The position numbers were made by a program, and so were the translations under genes. Shown here piece after piece: positions 16,358 through 25,384 of a DNA stretch of 64,000 nucleotides (position 1 is the first letter of the stretch; every line of letters begins with the position of its first letter). Below the pieces are notes generated by a model. That model did no database searches. It saw nothing but the letters and a program-made list of their open reading frames with translations, and had not been told where the DNA came from. The stretch comes from Labrenzia sp. PHM005 (lineage in GTDB: Bacteria > Pseudomonadota > Alphaproteobacteria > Rhizobiales > Stappiaceae), in the NCBI RefSeq assembly GCF_006517275.1, contig NZ_CP041191.1, positions 4,893,001 to 4,957,000 on the forward strand. Direction: 5' to 3'.

Positions 16358-17182
16358 TCACGGTGTCAAAAGCATGCCTTCGCGGGCAACGACTGTTCCG
16401 GGATGGATTTTTTGCGCCGCTTGGCCAATCTCATCGAGTTCATCATCAGACCGGCATGGATCATGATGAAACAATACGGGAGTTTTGACTTTGGCGGTTT
16501 GGGCCAGTTCGACAGCTTTTTGCCAGGTTGAATGCCCCCACCCCTTGAACCTTTCATATTCGGCATCGGTGAACATGGCGTCGTAGATCATGATATCCGC
16601 GCCTTGAACAAACTTTGGCAACGCGGCATCGATTTCGGGGTCTCCATGTTCATGATCAGTAATGATGCAAATGGACTTGCCTTGATAGTCGAACCGGTAT
16701 CCGCACGCACCGCCCGGGTGGTTGAGGCGGACCGTTTTGATCACCAAATCATCGGTCCTTGGCAGGGCATCTCCTGCCGTAAAAGTTTTGAAGTCCACAG
16801 CCTTCAGTGTTTTGGCCGCGACTGGAAAAATCGGCGGCGACATGATCCGGCTGACAATGTCCACCAAACTGGTGCCATCTTGGAAATGCCCGGCCCAGGC
16901 TGTTACGGAGAAATTGGGATCGTATGCGGGCTTAAAGAACGGCAGGCCACAAATGTGATCGAGGTGCGTGTGCGTGAACAGAAGATCAAAGGAGCGAGAC
17001 CCGGCGCAGCACAATTCCAGTCCCAGATTGCGGGCACCTGATCCACAATCGATCTGCACGAGCGCATCACCGGCCCGCAGCTCAAAACAGGCTGTTTCGC
17101 CGCCATACCGCAGAGTTTTTTGACCAGGCGTTGGTGTCGACCCGCGCACGCCCCAGCACCGAAGTGAGAAATTCTCTGCCAC
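16358..17182 (-). CDS. MBL-fold metal-dependent hydrolase
   Basis: The 274-residue metallo-beta-lactamase-fold enzyme has the motifs THTHLDHICG near residue 90, LNHPGGACGYR, the Asp in IITDHEHGD, and a late FHHDP. The N-terminal CWGVRGSTPTPG with GGETACFEL is typical of the cyclic-nucleotide-phosphodiesterase-like / RNase Z-like branch often encoded beside cyclic-nucleotide-binding genes. The GTG at 17182 follows AAGGAG. It lies 10 bases after the cNMP-binding gene and so is in one operon with it and probably the ABC gene. A phosphodiesterase role is possible but unproven. Confidence 0.82.
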   Translation of the reverse strand: MAENFSLRCWGVRGSTPTPGQKTLRYGGETACFELRAGDALVQIDCGSGARNLGLELCCAGSRSFDLLFTHTHLDHICGLPFFKPAYDPNFSVTAWAGHFQDGTSLVDIVSRIMSPPIFPVAAKTLKAVDFKTFTAGDALPRTDDLVIKTVRLNHPGGACGYRFDYQGKSICIITDHEHGDPEIDAALPKFVQGADIMIYDAMFTDAEYERFKGWGHSTWQKAVELAQTAKVKTPVLFHHDPCRSDDELDEIGQAAQKIHPGTVVAREGMLLTP

Positions 17183-17192
17183 TTACAACTCC

Positions 17193-17675
17193 TTACCCGC
17201 CGCTGTTGCCCTGACGGGCTTCAGCTAGATCCCGGGTCGTGCGTTCCAAACGTAAGGCCAACGTCCGCATCACTTCCAGCGAGATATCCGGAAACTCATT
17301 CAAAAGCTTTAAGAAATCGTCTTTTGAGACCATCAGCACATCCATGCTGTTGGCGGCAACCAGAGTGGCCGTTCTTGGAACGTCGCAAAGAATTGCGATT
17401 TCGCCGACGATGGAGTTCTCCGAAACCTGGGCGACCTTCTTTTCACCCGCTGGGGTTTGCACCAGAACATCAGCATCACCAGCCAGAATGATAAACGCGC
17501 TGTCGCCTTCCTCCCCTTGCGTACACAGGCGTTCCCCCGCCTGAAACTCAGTCCTGTCGCTGATAAAAGCCAGCAACCGGAGCTTTGTTTCGTCAATGCC
17601 GCGGAACAAGGGCACTTTACGCAGTGCTTCAACTTCGGCTTCAAGCGTCACAATCTTCTCCATAGAGCCATTCAT
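17193..17675 (-). CDS. Stand-alone cyclic-nucleotide-binding protein
   Basis: This 160-residue protein is a single CNB domain. It runs from LRKVPLFRGIDETKLRLLAF through a jelly-roll with the phosphate-binding cassette VGEIAILCDVPRTATLVA (Glu and Arg conserved as in cAMP-binding proteins) to a helical tail. It has no DNA-binding domain, unlike CRP/FNR. It may therefore act on a partner protein. I chose the ATG at 17675, preceded by AAGGGG. The gene lies 70 bases after the ABC gene and 10 bases before the MBL gene. A cNMP-controlled switch for this export locus is inferred. Confidence 0.85.
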   Translation of the reverse strand: MNGSMEKIVTLEAEVEALRKVPLFRGIDETKLRLLAFISDRTEFQAGERLCTQGEEGDSAFIILAGDADVLVQTPAGEKKVAQVSENSIVGEIAILCDVPRTATLVAANSMDVLMVSKDDFLKLLNEFPDISLEVMRTLALRLERTTRDLAEARQGNSGG

Positions 17676-17744
17676 TCGGCCCCTTCGTGTTATTCCCCTC
17701 AAACCCGGCCTAAACAGCCGGCCACTTTTCTGTCCGGTACCGTG

Positions 17745-20330
17745 TTATTTTTTTGCGTCCAATACACGCCCCTGATCCAAGGTAAACCCATGTTCAAACT
17801 CAGCGGCAATTTCGGCATTGGATGTTCCGAACAGAAATGTCTTTCCGGACAATATGCTTCTGAGGTTTTCGCGCAAGACTTTGTCGTCTTCCGTCAGTCC
17901 AGTCGCTATATCGTCCAAGATGGTTGTTTGTGCGTTTTTCAGAAGCCCGCGGACCAGCGCGATCTTGCGCCGCTGTCCTGCAGACAGGCGCGACCCGGCC
18001 ACGCCGACATGATAACCGAACCCGGCAAAAATGATCGGCTGGCGTAGTCCGGTTTCTTCAACAATGGTGCGGATCACTTCGTCGATCCGCCGACGGGCGT
18101 CCCGGCGGTCGACACGGGCGCGGCCGAACAGCAGGTTGTCTTCGATCGTCAACGGCGGCAGATAAACCTTAGGATCGAACGCGACAAACTCTTGGTTTGC
18201 AGCAACGACTTTGTCGAGGAACTTGGTCCGCGCCGCGATGATTTCCGCCTTCAGTTCGTCGGTCATCACACCCAAGCGATGGCGGGCCGGAACCAGCTTG
18301 AAGGCAAGCCCAGTCAAGCGAGAACGGTCATTGTCGGTCAAGCCTGGGCGGGTTTGTCCCGACCGCGCGATCCGCACGATCCGCTCGAATTCCGGCAGAT
18401 CATCCTGGGTAATGAACGAATATGATCCCAAAAGCCCGCTGCTGCCAGAGACGTTGGAGAAGAGTTCCAGCATGGTTTCGGCGATCTGCAGACCAATGTC
18501 TTGAAGTTTTTTGTCAAATCCGTTGCTGGATAAGAACTCCTTGACCACCGGCAAATCTGGCACCTGATCCATTGTGATTTCCGGATCAGAGGGAACGGCA
18601 AAAAACAGGTTGTCGGCAAGGCTGGCGCTGGCATTGAACGTGCTGGGATCCCACAGCTCCACGAGCCCGGCAAGCGTCGGATCTGCTGCAATCCTGTCCG
18701 CCAATTCCTTGCGCACATTCAAGATCCGTTCGGCAAACGTGTCATTCATCGACGGATCAAACCGGGATTGGAGCCCAAGCCGGTAAATATCGGCATCCAA
18801 TTTCACCGCAGCCAATAGCTCCAGTGCTTTCAGATCCAAGTCGTCGGCATTGTCGACGCCGGCGATCGCCAGATCATGCCATTCCGCCTCGAGATCATAG
18901 GACGGATTTTTTGTCTCTTTAGCTTCGCTGAGGCTTCGTTTGTAGTTTTTGAGTGCGTCGCCTTCACGCTGAACCTCAGTCATCGGCCTATGCCGGAGAC
19001 CGTAATAGAGGTTTTCCCGAATCGTCCCGGTCCAGACATGGACGGCGCCACCGACATAAGCGATTTCACGGCCAAGGGTTGAATCGGTCAATTTGTCGAG
19101 ATCGTGATCACCGATACAGACCTTTCCGCTCGCCGGTGACACCAGGCCAGCGGCCAATTGGAGGACTTCCGCTCGGCCCGAACCATCCGCACCGACAATT
19201 GCGCTGGAGGTCCCGCTCTTGATCGTAAGGGACACATCGGTCACTTCCTGACCCGCGGCACCACCAGAAAACGCCACATGTTCAAACTTCAGATCACCAC
19301 GCAGTTTTACAGTTTCATCAGCGGTCAGCCGCTCTGTGTCATAGATGTCTTGCGGATCAAAGTTTTCGACAACCGTTTGGTATTTAATGCCGACATCAAC
19401 TGTCATCTGGTAATAGGCCAGCAATTCTTTCCAGGGACCGGCAAGGTCCTTATAGGCGGCGATGACAGCCAGCAGAGCGCCGATACTCAAGTTCCCCTCA
19501 ATCACCAGGTAACCGCCGATCAGGTAGAAGAAGAACGGCGTCAACTGATTCATGAAGTTGTTGAGAAACTTGATGAAAAACTTTCTGTTGTAGATTTCGT
19601 AGCGGATCTTGAAGTTTTCAAAGAGGCGGTCGGAAATGTCGGCCGAATGCCAGGCGGAAGCATCATTGGCGTGAATCTCGGCAACACCCGTAATACTCTC
19701 GCCTACCTTATCGGAGATAAGACGTATGTTTTTGACCCGCTTGCGTGACAGCAACGCCACTTTCTTTTGCAACATCGGGATAACATAGCCCTGGACAGGG
19801 TAGGACGAGATTGCGGCGAGGCCCAGAAGCGGGTCTTGCATGAAAATAAAGCCGAGCTGAACAACCAGCATACCGCCTTGGTAAGCAGGCAGAGAGAAAG
19901 CCTCCCCGACGAAACCGCCAACATCCTCCACTTCCGATGTGATCATCGGAATGATTTCACCGGAGCTGACTTTGCGGAAATGCGGCAGCCGGAACCTTAG
20001 AACACGTTGGAAAAGTTCGAACCGCAACCGGCGAAGCATGCGCTCGCCGAGGCGGCCTTTATAAACATTCAAATAAAATTTCAGCCCGTTGGAGACCACC
20101 ACGAGGGTAAGAAAGCAGCAGCACAGAAAAAGCAAATACGGGATTTGATCGAGGTCGAAGCCCAAAATAGTGCGCGGAAAATTGTCTCCCTGGACTGCGT
20201 CATTGACGATCAATTTCGGCAGCTCAAGCAGGATATAGATGACCGGATAGGTCAGAACCGTGATCAGAAGAATGTAGATTTGCTGGCGTGCGCTGTACTT
20301 CCAAATGAAGCTAAAAAGGCTTTTTTCCAT
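17745..20330 (-). CDS. Aberrant ABC exporter-like protein with long NBD insertion
   Basis: The 861-residue protein has an N-terminal six-helix exporter-type membrane domain (residues ~15-305) and one C-terminal nucleotide-binding domain. That domain is unusual. Walker A reads GADGSGRAE (from 380), with Arg for Lys and Ala for Ser/Thr. The signature is LSAGQ (782-786). Walker B ends ILDD, with Asp for the catalytic Glu, and the H-loop reads FGTSN without His. Between the Q-loop region and the signature lie about 280 extra residues. These contain two further copies of the TIREN-type element: SLADNLFFA (570) and TIEDNLLFG (728), besides TIRENLYYG (436). I chose the first ATG (20330, after GGAAAAG) over an upstream TTG. 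It is divergent from the glycosyltransferase operon and is probably linked to it. A non-hydrolytic or weak ATPase is predicted. Confidence 0.85.
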   Translation of the reverse strand: MEKSLFSFIWKYSARQQIYILLITVLTYPVIYILLELPKLIVNDAVQGDNFPRTILGFDLDQIPYLLFLCCCFLTLVVVSNGLKFYLNVYKGRLGERMLRRLRFELFQRVLRFRLPHFRKVSSGEIIPMITSEVEDVGGFVGEAFSLPAYQGGMLVVQLGFIFMQDPLLGLAAISSYPVQGYVIPMLQKKVALLSRKRVKNIRLISDKVGESITGVAEIHANDASAWHSADISDRLFENFKIRYEIYNRKFFIKFLNNFMNQLTPFFFYLIGGYLVIEGNLSIGALLAVIAAYKDLAGPWKELLAYYQMTVDVGIKYQTVVENFDPQDIYDTERLTADETVKLRGDLKFEHVAFSGGAAGQEVTDVSLTIKSGTSSAIVGADGSGRAEVLQLAAGLVSPASGKVCIGDHDLDKLTDSTLGREIAYVGGAVHVWTGTIRENLYYGLRHRPMTEVQREGDALKNYKRSLSEAKETKNPSYDLEAEWHDLAIAGVDNADDLDLKALELLAAVKLDADIYRLGLQSRFDPSMNDTFAERILNVRKELADRIAADPTLAGLVELWDPSTFNASASLADNLFFAVPSDPEITMDQVPDLPVVKEFLSSNGFDKKLQDIGLQIAETMLELFSNVSGSSGLLGSYSFITQDDLPEFERIVRIARSGQTRPGLTDNDRSRLTGLAFKLVPARHRLGVMTDELKAEIIAARTKFLDKVVAANQEFVAFDPKVYLPPLTIEDNLLFGRARVDRRDARRRIDEVIRTIVEETGLRQPIIFAGFGYHVGVAGSRLSAGQRRKIALVRGLLKNAQTTILDDIATGLTEDDKVLRENLRSILSGKTFLFGTSNAEIAAEFEHGFTLDQGRVLDAKK

Positions 20331-20559
20331 CAGCTTTTCCGTACAGGTCTGGATCAATCCTAATGCACATTGTCCGAATTTGGGATACTAGGTCCAGCAA
20401 TCGAACGTGCCTGCCAAGATCGAAACTTGCCACACAATAATAAATTCGCGCCGCTGCTTCTTGTCGATAGTCACCAGAGTATCTGATATCTGGACGTGAC
20501 AACGGCTATCCTTATGAGACATAAAGCCTACGGGGCCGCATTACAATTCCAGGGGCAGT

Positions 20560-21777
20560 ATGAGTTCCACCACACCGAAGATCCTGATCTACAGCCATGA
20601 CTCTTTCGGGCTTGGCCACTTGCGCCGGTGCCGGGCGATTGCCCAGTCTTTGGTCGGCGACTTCAGTACGCTGTCTGTCCTGATTCTGTCAGGCTCACCG
20701 ATCATTGGCAGTTTTGAGTTCCGTGCGCGGGTTGATTTTGTCCGCATTCCGGGCGTGATCAAGTTACGAAACGGCGAATACACACCGCTGTCGCTACACA
20801 TCAACATCGATCAAACCCTGGCCATCCGGTCCTCCATCATCGAGCATACGGCCAAGGTTTTTGAACCAGATATCTTTATTGTCGACAAGGAACCGACGGG
20901 TTTTCGCGGGGAAGTGCTTGGCACTTTGGAAGCACTCAAAGGCACGGACACCCGTCTTGTCTTGGGTTTGCGCGATGTGATGGACGATCCGGAAACGCTC
21001 GCAGAGGAATGGGACCGGAAAAATGTCTACCCGGCCTTGGAAAACCTTTACGATGAGATTTGGGTTTATGGCCCTGAGGGAATTTGCGATCCACTCGACG
21101 GCTTGGATCTCCCCGCCACGATAACGGACAAGCTTCGCTACACAGGATACCTGCGCCGGAACCTCCCGAAGTCTGCAGAAGACCAGCCTGCGCCTGCCCC
21201 ATTTGGCGAAGAGCCGTACATTTTGGTCACGCCCGGCGGCGGCGGCGATGGCGTTGAAATGGTCGACTGGGTCATGAAGGCCTATGAAGCCCGTCAGCGC
21301 CCGCTCTTTCCCGCCCTGATTATTCTTGGCCCATTTATGCCGGCCGCCGCGGCAGCCGACTTCACCGAACGGGCCGAACACCTGCGTGACGTGGAGGTTC
21401 TGCGCTTCACGCCACAGATTGAGCCTTATTTGAACAGCGCGACTGCAATTGTCGGCATGGGCGGCTACAACACCTTCTGCGAGATCCTGTCGTTCGACAA
21501 ACCGACCTTGATGGTGCCCCGAGTGGTTCCGCGCAAAGAACAGGCAATCCGGGCTGAGCGGGCTGAAAAAAGTAACCTTTTGAAGGTTCTGCCGATCGAT
21601 CATTACCCGGATGCGGACCTGATGGCCCTGGCTCTTTCAGAACTGCCGCAATCGCCGCCGCCGAGCACTGCGGGTGTCGACAATCTTCTGGGCGGCCTTG
21701 AGGTTGTCGGCCAGCGGGTTGGAGAGATTTTTGCAGCAAAGCAAGAAACCCTTGCACCAAAACTGGTCAATTTCTAA
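20560..21777 (+). CDS. Glycosyltransferase, MurG/GT28-like
   Basis: The 405-residue protein has a two-domain GT-B layout. The N-terminus carries IYSHDSFGLGHLRRCRAIAQ, a glycine-rich acceptor loop of MurG type. The C-terminal nucleotide-sugar domain carries VTPGGGGDG and GMGGYNTFCEILSFDKPTLM near residue 300, typical of GT28-like enzymes. No signal peptide is present, so it acts in the cytoplasm or on the inner face of the membrane. The ATG follows CAGGGG. It is the first gene of a six-gene + strand operon and shares a 229-base divergent promoter region with the ABC gene. Donor and acceptor are unknown. Confidence 0.85.
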   Translation: MSSTTPKILIYSHDSFGLGHLRRCRAIAQSLVGDFSTLSVLILSGSPIIGSFEFRARVDFVRIPGVIKLRNGEYTPLSLHINIDQTLAIRSSIIEHTAKVFEPDIFIVDKEPTGFRGEVLGTLEALKGTDTRLVLGLRDVMDDPETLAEEWDRKNVYPALENLYDEIWVYGPEGICDPLDGLDLPATITDKLRYTGYLRRNLPKSAEDQPAPAPFGEEPYILVTPGGGGDGVEMVDWVMKAYEARQRPLFPALIILGPFMPAAAAADFTERAEHLRDVEVLRFTPQIEPYLNSATAIVGMGGYNTFCEILSFDKPTLMVPRVVPRKEQAIRAERAEKSNLLKVLPIDHYPDADLMALALSELPQSPPPSTAGVDNLLGGLEVVGQRVGEIFAAKQETLAPKLVNF

Positions 21778-21818
21778 CGTCCCGTTCCTGCCAATTCCAA
21801 AGATCTGAAGTCTTGTAA

Positions 21819-23039
21819 ATGTCCCGTATTGCCGTAGTGGTCAAAGGCTATCCACGCCTGTCTGAAACTTTTATTGCCCAGGAAATTCTGGGACTGGAAC
21901 GGCGGGGAATTGAAATTCTGATCGTCGCCCTGCGCCAGCCGTATGACCCGTACATTCATGATCTTCACCGGCAGATTTCAGCCGAAGTGATGTATCTGCC
22001 GGAATACGTCAAGGACGATCCGGCCCGGGTTGCCCGGGCCAAGCGTTGGGCCCAGACGCAACCGACCTACGAAGCAGCCAAAGCGCTGTTTGACAAGGAC
22101 TTTGCTCAGGAAAGCAATGCCAACCGCCAGCGGCGGTGGGCACAAGGCTGTGTCTTTGCCCATGAACTGCCTGAGGATGTGACCTGGATCCACACGCACT
22201 ATCTGCATACCCCGTGTTCGGCATCCAGGTACGCGGCCCATTTGGCAGGCCGGCAATGGTCATTTTCCGCTCATGCCAAAGATATCTGGACCAGCCCGGA
22301 ATGGGATCTTCGGACAAAACTGGATGATTCCGCCTGGGGCGTTACCTGTACCGGTGTAAACGCGGAATATCTCAAGAGCCTCAGCCAGGATCCGGACAAG
22401 GTAGAACTTGTCTATCACGGCCTGGACTTCTGCGGCTTCCCAATGCCCTCGGAAACACCGTCAGCACGGGACGGCAGCGGCGCGCCGGTACAACTTCTTT
22501 CCGTTGGCCGTGCGGTGGAAAAGAAAGGCTACAACGACCTTTTGACCGCGCTTAACAAGCTGCCGGATGACCTCAACTGGCACTTCACGCATATCGGCGG
22601 CGGCGCGCTTTCGGAAAAACTGAAAGCCCGGTCAGAAAAACTTGGATTGTCGGACAAGATTACCTGGCGCGGGGCACAGCCACGCGAAGAGGTGATCAAG
22701 TCGTGCCAGGAAGCGGATCTCTTCGTCCTGCCGTCCAAACTCACCAAATCCGGCGACCGCGATGGCATCCCGAACGTTTTGATGGAAGCCCAATCCATGG
22801 GCATTTGCTGCCTGTCGACCAATGTCTCGGCCATACCTGAACTGATCACAGATGGGGAAACGGGCCGACTTGTCCCGCCAGCCGAACCGGCAACTCTTGC
22901 CAAGGCCCTGGAAGAGCTGATTAAAGATCCGAAGGAACGCGACCGGCTTGGCCACGCATCGGCCAACAACGTGCGCACAAATTTTGCGACCCATCCGGGA
23001 CTGGACCATTTGGCGGAGAAATTCCGAAAGGTGATTTAG
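21819..23039 (+). CDS. Family 4 glycosyltransferase (WcaL-like)
   Basis: The 406-residue GT-B enzyme begins VVVKGYPRLSETFIAQEILG, the signature of the colanic-acid WcaL-type branch of GT4. The C-terminal domain holds LLSVGRAVEKKGYNDLL, then the donor-binding E-x7-E segment DGIPNVLMEAQSMG and ISELI-like IPELITDGETG. It transfers a sugar from a nucleotide sugar to a growing glycan or lipid. It lies 41 bases after the previous glycosyltransferase gene; its ribosome site is weak, so translation may depend on reading of the upstream gene. Confidence 0.88.
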   Translation: MSRIAVVVKGYPRLSETFIAQEILGLERRGIEILIVALRQPYDPYIHDLHRQISAEVMYLPEYVKDDPARVARAKRWAQTQPTYEAAKALFDKDFAQESNANRQRRWAQGCVFAHELPEDVTWIHTHYLHTPCSASRYAAHLAGRQWSFSAHAKDIWTSPEWDLRTKLDDSAWGVTCTGVNAEYLKSLSQDPDKVELVYHGLDFCGFPMPSETPSARDGSGAPVQLLSVGRAVEKKGYNDLLTALNKLPDDLNWHFTHIGGGALSEKLKARSEKLGLSDKITWRGAQPREEVIKSCQEADLFVLPSKLTKSGDRDGIPNVLMEAQSMGICCLSTNVSAIPELITDGETGRLVPPAEPATLAKALEELIKDPKERDRLGHASANNVRTNFATHPGLDHLAEKFRKVI

Positions 23040-23066
23040 GACCCAAAACGAAAAGAGTCATCCTCC

Positions 23067-24221
23067 GTGAAGATTGCCTTCACAGCCCCGATGAAACCGC
23101 TGGACGATCCACAGCCATCGGGCGACCGCACCATGGGCCGGCTGATCCTAAGGGCGCTGGAAATTGGCGGTCATGAGGTCCGCATCGCGACCCGCTTCCG
23201 GTCTTGGCGTAAGGAAGGCGGCGACAATGCTCTCCTGGCGGTCAAGAAAGCTGCACTGGAAGAAGCTGAACGGATTGGCGATGCCTGGACACGTGAAGGC
23301 TACCGGCCGGACCTTTTCCTGACCTATCACCTTTATCACAAGGCTCCGGACTGGATCGGCCCGGCACTCGCCGACCGCTTTGACGTGCCATATGCCGTGA
23401 TTGAGGCAAGCCGCGCCCGCAAACGCCGCACAGGCCCTTGGGCTGTTGGCTTTCAAGGAGCTGATGATGCGCTGAAACGCGCCGATGGGATAGCCGCGCT
23501 GCATAATTGGGACCGGGACCGTCTCTTGCCGTTTTTTGAAGAAACGGAAACAGATCCGGCTAAGCGGCTGCGAACGGTTTTGCCGTTTCTCGATCTGAGC
23601 GCTTTTGGATCAGTCGGCAACGCTTCACCCAGCACAGAGCCTGCAGAGCCTTTAAAATTGCTGACCGTTGGCATGATGCGCGAAGGGGACAAGACGGCCT
23701 CCTATGAGGTGCTGGCAGCAGCGCTTTCAGAACTCGTAGACCGTCCCTGGCAACTGACGGTTGTTGGCGATGGGCCGAACCGCGAGAAAATTCTCAGCAA
23801 GTTCCCGCAAGACAGGATCACCTGGCTCGGTGCGCTTTCGCCGGAAAATGTGATTGTCGAATATCCGAAGCATGATCTGTTTGTCTGGCCGGCGATCCGG
23901 GAAAGCTTTGGGTTTGTGCTGCTCGAAGCCCAGGCCTCCGGCCTCGGCGTGATTGCCGGGGATGCGCTCGGTGTCCCGGAAATCATGGCCGATGGCACCT
24001 CCGGACTGCTAGCGCCGGAAGGCGCTTCCTCAGCGTTTGCCGCCAAGTTGCGGCAGGTTCTGGACACTCCGGCGCTTGCCGGACAGTTCGGGGAGGCGGC
24101 CAAAATCCGCATGATCGAGGTGCATTCGCTTCAGGCAGGTGCGGAACGGCTTGACGCCTTTCTCAAAGCCGCACTAGACCACTACCAACACCGCCAGCTT
24201 GACCAAGCCAAGGATCGCTGA
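23067..24221 (+). CDS. Family 4 glycosyltransferase
   Basis: The 384-residue GT-B enzyme starts at a GTG 27 bases after the previous gene. The C-terminal domain is clearly GT4: LKLLTVGMMREGDKTASYEVL, LTVVGDGPNREKI, and the E-x7-E motif RESFGFVLLEAQASGLGVI followed by GVPEIMADGTSGLL. The N-terminal acceptor domain is less conserved (MKPLDDPQPSGDRTMGRLIL) and resembles a group of GT4 proteins that begin with a Pro/Gly-rich loop. Part of the six-gene glycan operon; sugar specificity is unknown. Confidence 0.87.
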   Translation: MKIAFTAPMKPLDDPQPSGDRTMGRLILRALEIGGHEVRIATRFRSWRKEGGDNALLAVKKAALEEAERIGDAWTREGYRPDLFLTYHLYHKAPDWIGPALADRFDVPYAVIEASRARKRRTGPWAVGFQGADDALKRADGIAALHNWDRDRLLPFFEETETDPAKRLRTVLPFLDLSAFGSVGNASPSTEPAEPLKLLTVGMMREGDKTASYEVLAAALSELVDRPWQLTVVGDGPNREKILSKFPQDRITWLGALSPENVIVEYPKHDLFVWPAIRESFGFVLLEAQASGLGVIAGDALGVPEIMADGTSGLLAPEGASSAFAAKLRQVLDTPALAGQFGEAAKIRMIEVHSLQAGAERLDAFLKAALDHYQHRQLDQAKDR

Positions 24222-24226
24222 ACACC

Positions 24227-25384
24227 ATGCCCCTTTCCGCCTTTATCTACGTTCAACATCTTTTGGGCACCGGCCATGTGGTACGGGCAACGGCAATCGG
24301 CAAGAAGCTTGCCGAACGCGGTGTCGACGTTACCCTGGCCTCCGGCAACCAGATCCCGCCAACCCTCGATGTCGAAGGTCTCGAAGTACTTGAGCTCCCA
24401 GGCGCCAAGACGGCCAATGCCGAATTCTCCCGGCTGATCACACTCGACGGCAAGGACCTGGACGATGACTGGCGGGCAATGCGAACTGCCGCAACCCTCA
24501 AGGCCTTCGCCGCCAAGCCCTACGACCTTCTTTTGACCGAGACCTACCCTTTTGGCCGCCGGCAGTTCGAGTTTGAGCTTTCTGTTTTGATGGATACGGC
24601 GAAAAACCGGGACAATCCGCCGGTGATCGCCAGTTCCATCCGCGACATTCTGGTGCCCAAGCAACAGCTTTGGAAAGAAGAGTGGATGGCTGATAAGGCC
24701 CGTGATTATTTCGACACGGTGCTGATCCACGCCGACCCGGATTTCATCACGCTGGCCGACAGTTTTCCCTTTGCCCACAAGGTGGAAGACCTTCTGGCCT
24801 ATACCGGTTACGTGGTGCGTGAGGGCGACCGGCCGGAGCCGCCGGACGGCGATGGCGAAGACGAAGTGGTCGTCTCCTGCGGCGGCGGTGCCATGTCGGA
24901 AAGCCTGCTCAGCGCGGCTATCGATGCCAGGCCCCTCTCGCGGCGGGGCGGAGACTGCACCTGGCGGGTTCTGGCCGGCCACAATGTGCCGGAAGACGAA
25001 TATCAGGACTACAAGGCCCGCGCTGGTGATGGTGTCATCGTCGAACGGGCCCGGCCCGATTTTCCGGGCCTTTTGAAGCGCGCACGCCTTTCCATCAGCC
25101 AGGGCGGCTACAACACGGTTCTTGACGTTTTAGAAGCCGGGGTTCCCTCCGTGATCGTGCCCTTCGCGCTGGCAACGGAGACCGAGCAGGAGCAGCGAGC
25201 CAAGGCCCTGGCAAACCATGGCCGGGTGGTGGTCGCCAGCGAGGACATGCTGACACCGGAGCGTCTTGCACAGGCCGCCGACGATGCGCTGGCACTGCCC
25301 CGCAGTCATCACAAGGTTCTTTTGGGCGGCGCGGATCGCAGTGCAGACATCTTGATGGAAAAACTTAAAGGCTGCAGCGCATGA
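24227..25384 (+). CDS. Glycosyltransferase, MurG/GT28-like (second)
   Basis: The 385-residue protein has the same architecture as the first gene of the operon. It begins YVQHLLGTGHVVRATAIGKK (glycine-rich acceptor loop) and ends with a donor domain carrying SISQGGYNTVLDVLEAGVPS and VPFALATETEQEQRA. It starts 5 bases after the previous stop and its own stop overlaps the next start (ATGA), which implies tight coupling. The two GT28-like enzymes flank the two GT4 enzymes, so a product of at least four sugar additions, or parallel branches, is plausible. Confidence 0.85.
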   Translation: MPLSAFIYVQHLLGTGHVVRATAIGKKLAERGVDVTLASGNQIPPTLDVEGLEVLELPGAKTANAEFSRLITLDGKDLDDDWRAMRTAATLKAFAAKPYDLLLTETYPFGRRQFEFELSVLMDTAKNRDNPPVIASSIRDILVPKQQLWKEEWMADKARDYFDTVLIHADPDFITLADSFPFAHKVEDLLAYTGYVVREGDRPEPPDGDGEDEVVVSCGGGAMSESLLSAAIDARPLSRRGGDCTWRVLAGHNVPEDEYQDYKARAGDGVIVERARPDFPGLLKRARLSISQGGYNTVLDVLEAGVPSVIVPFALATETEQEQRAKALANHGRVVVASEDMLTPERLAQAADDALALPRSHHKVLLGGADRSADILMEKLKGCSA

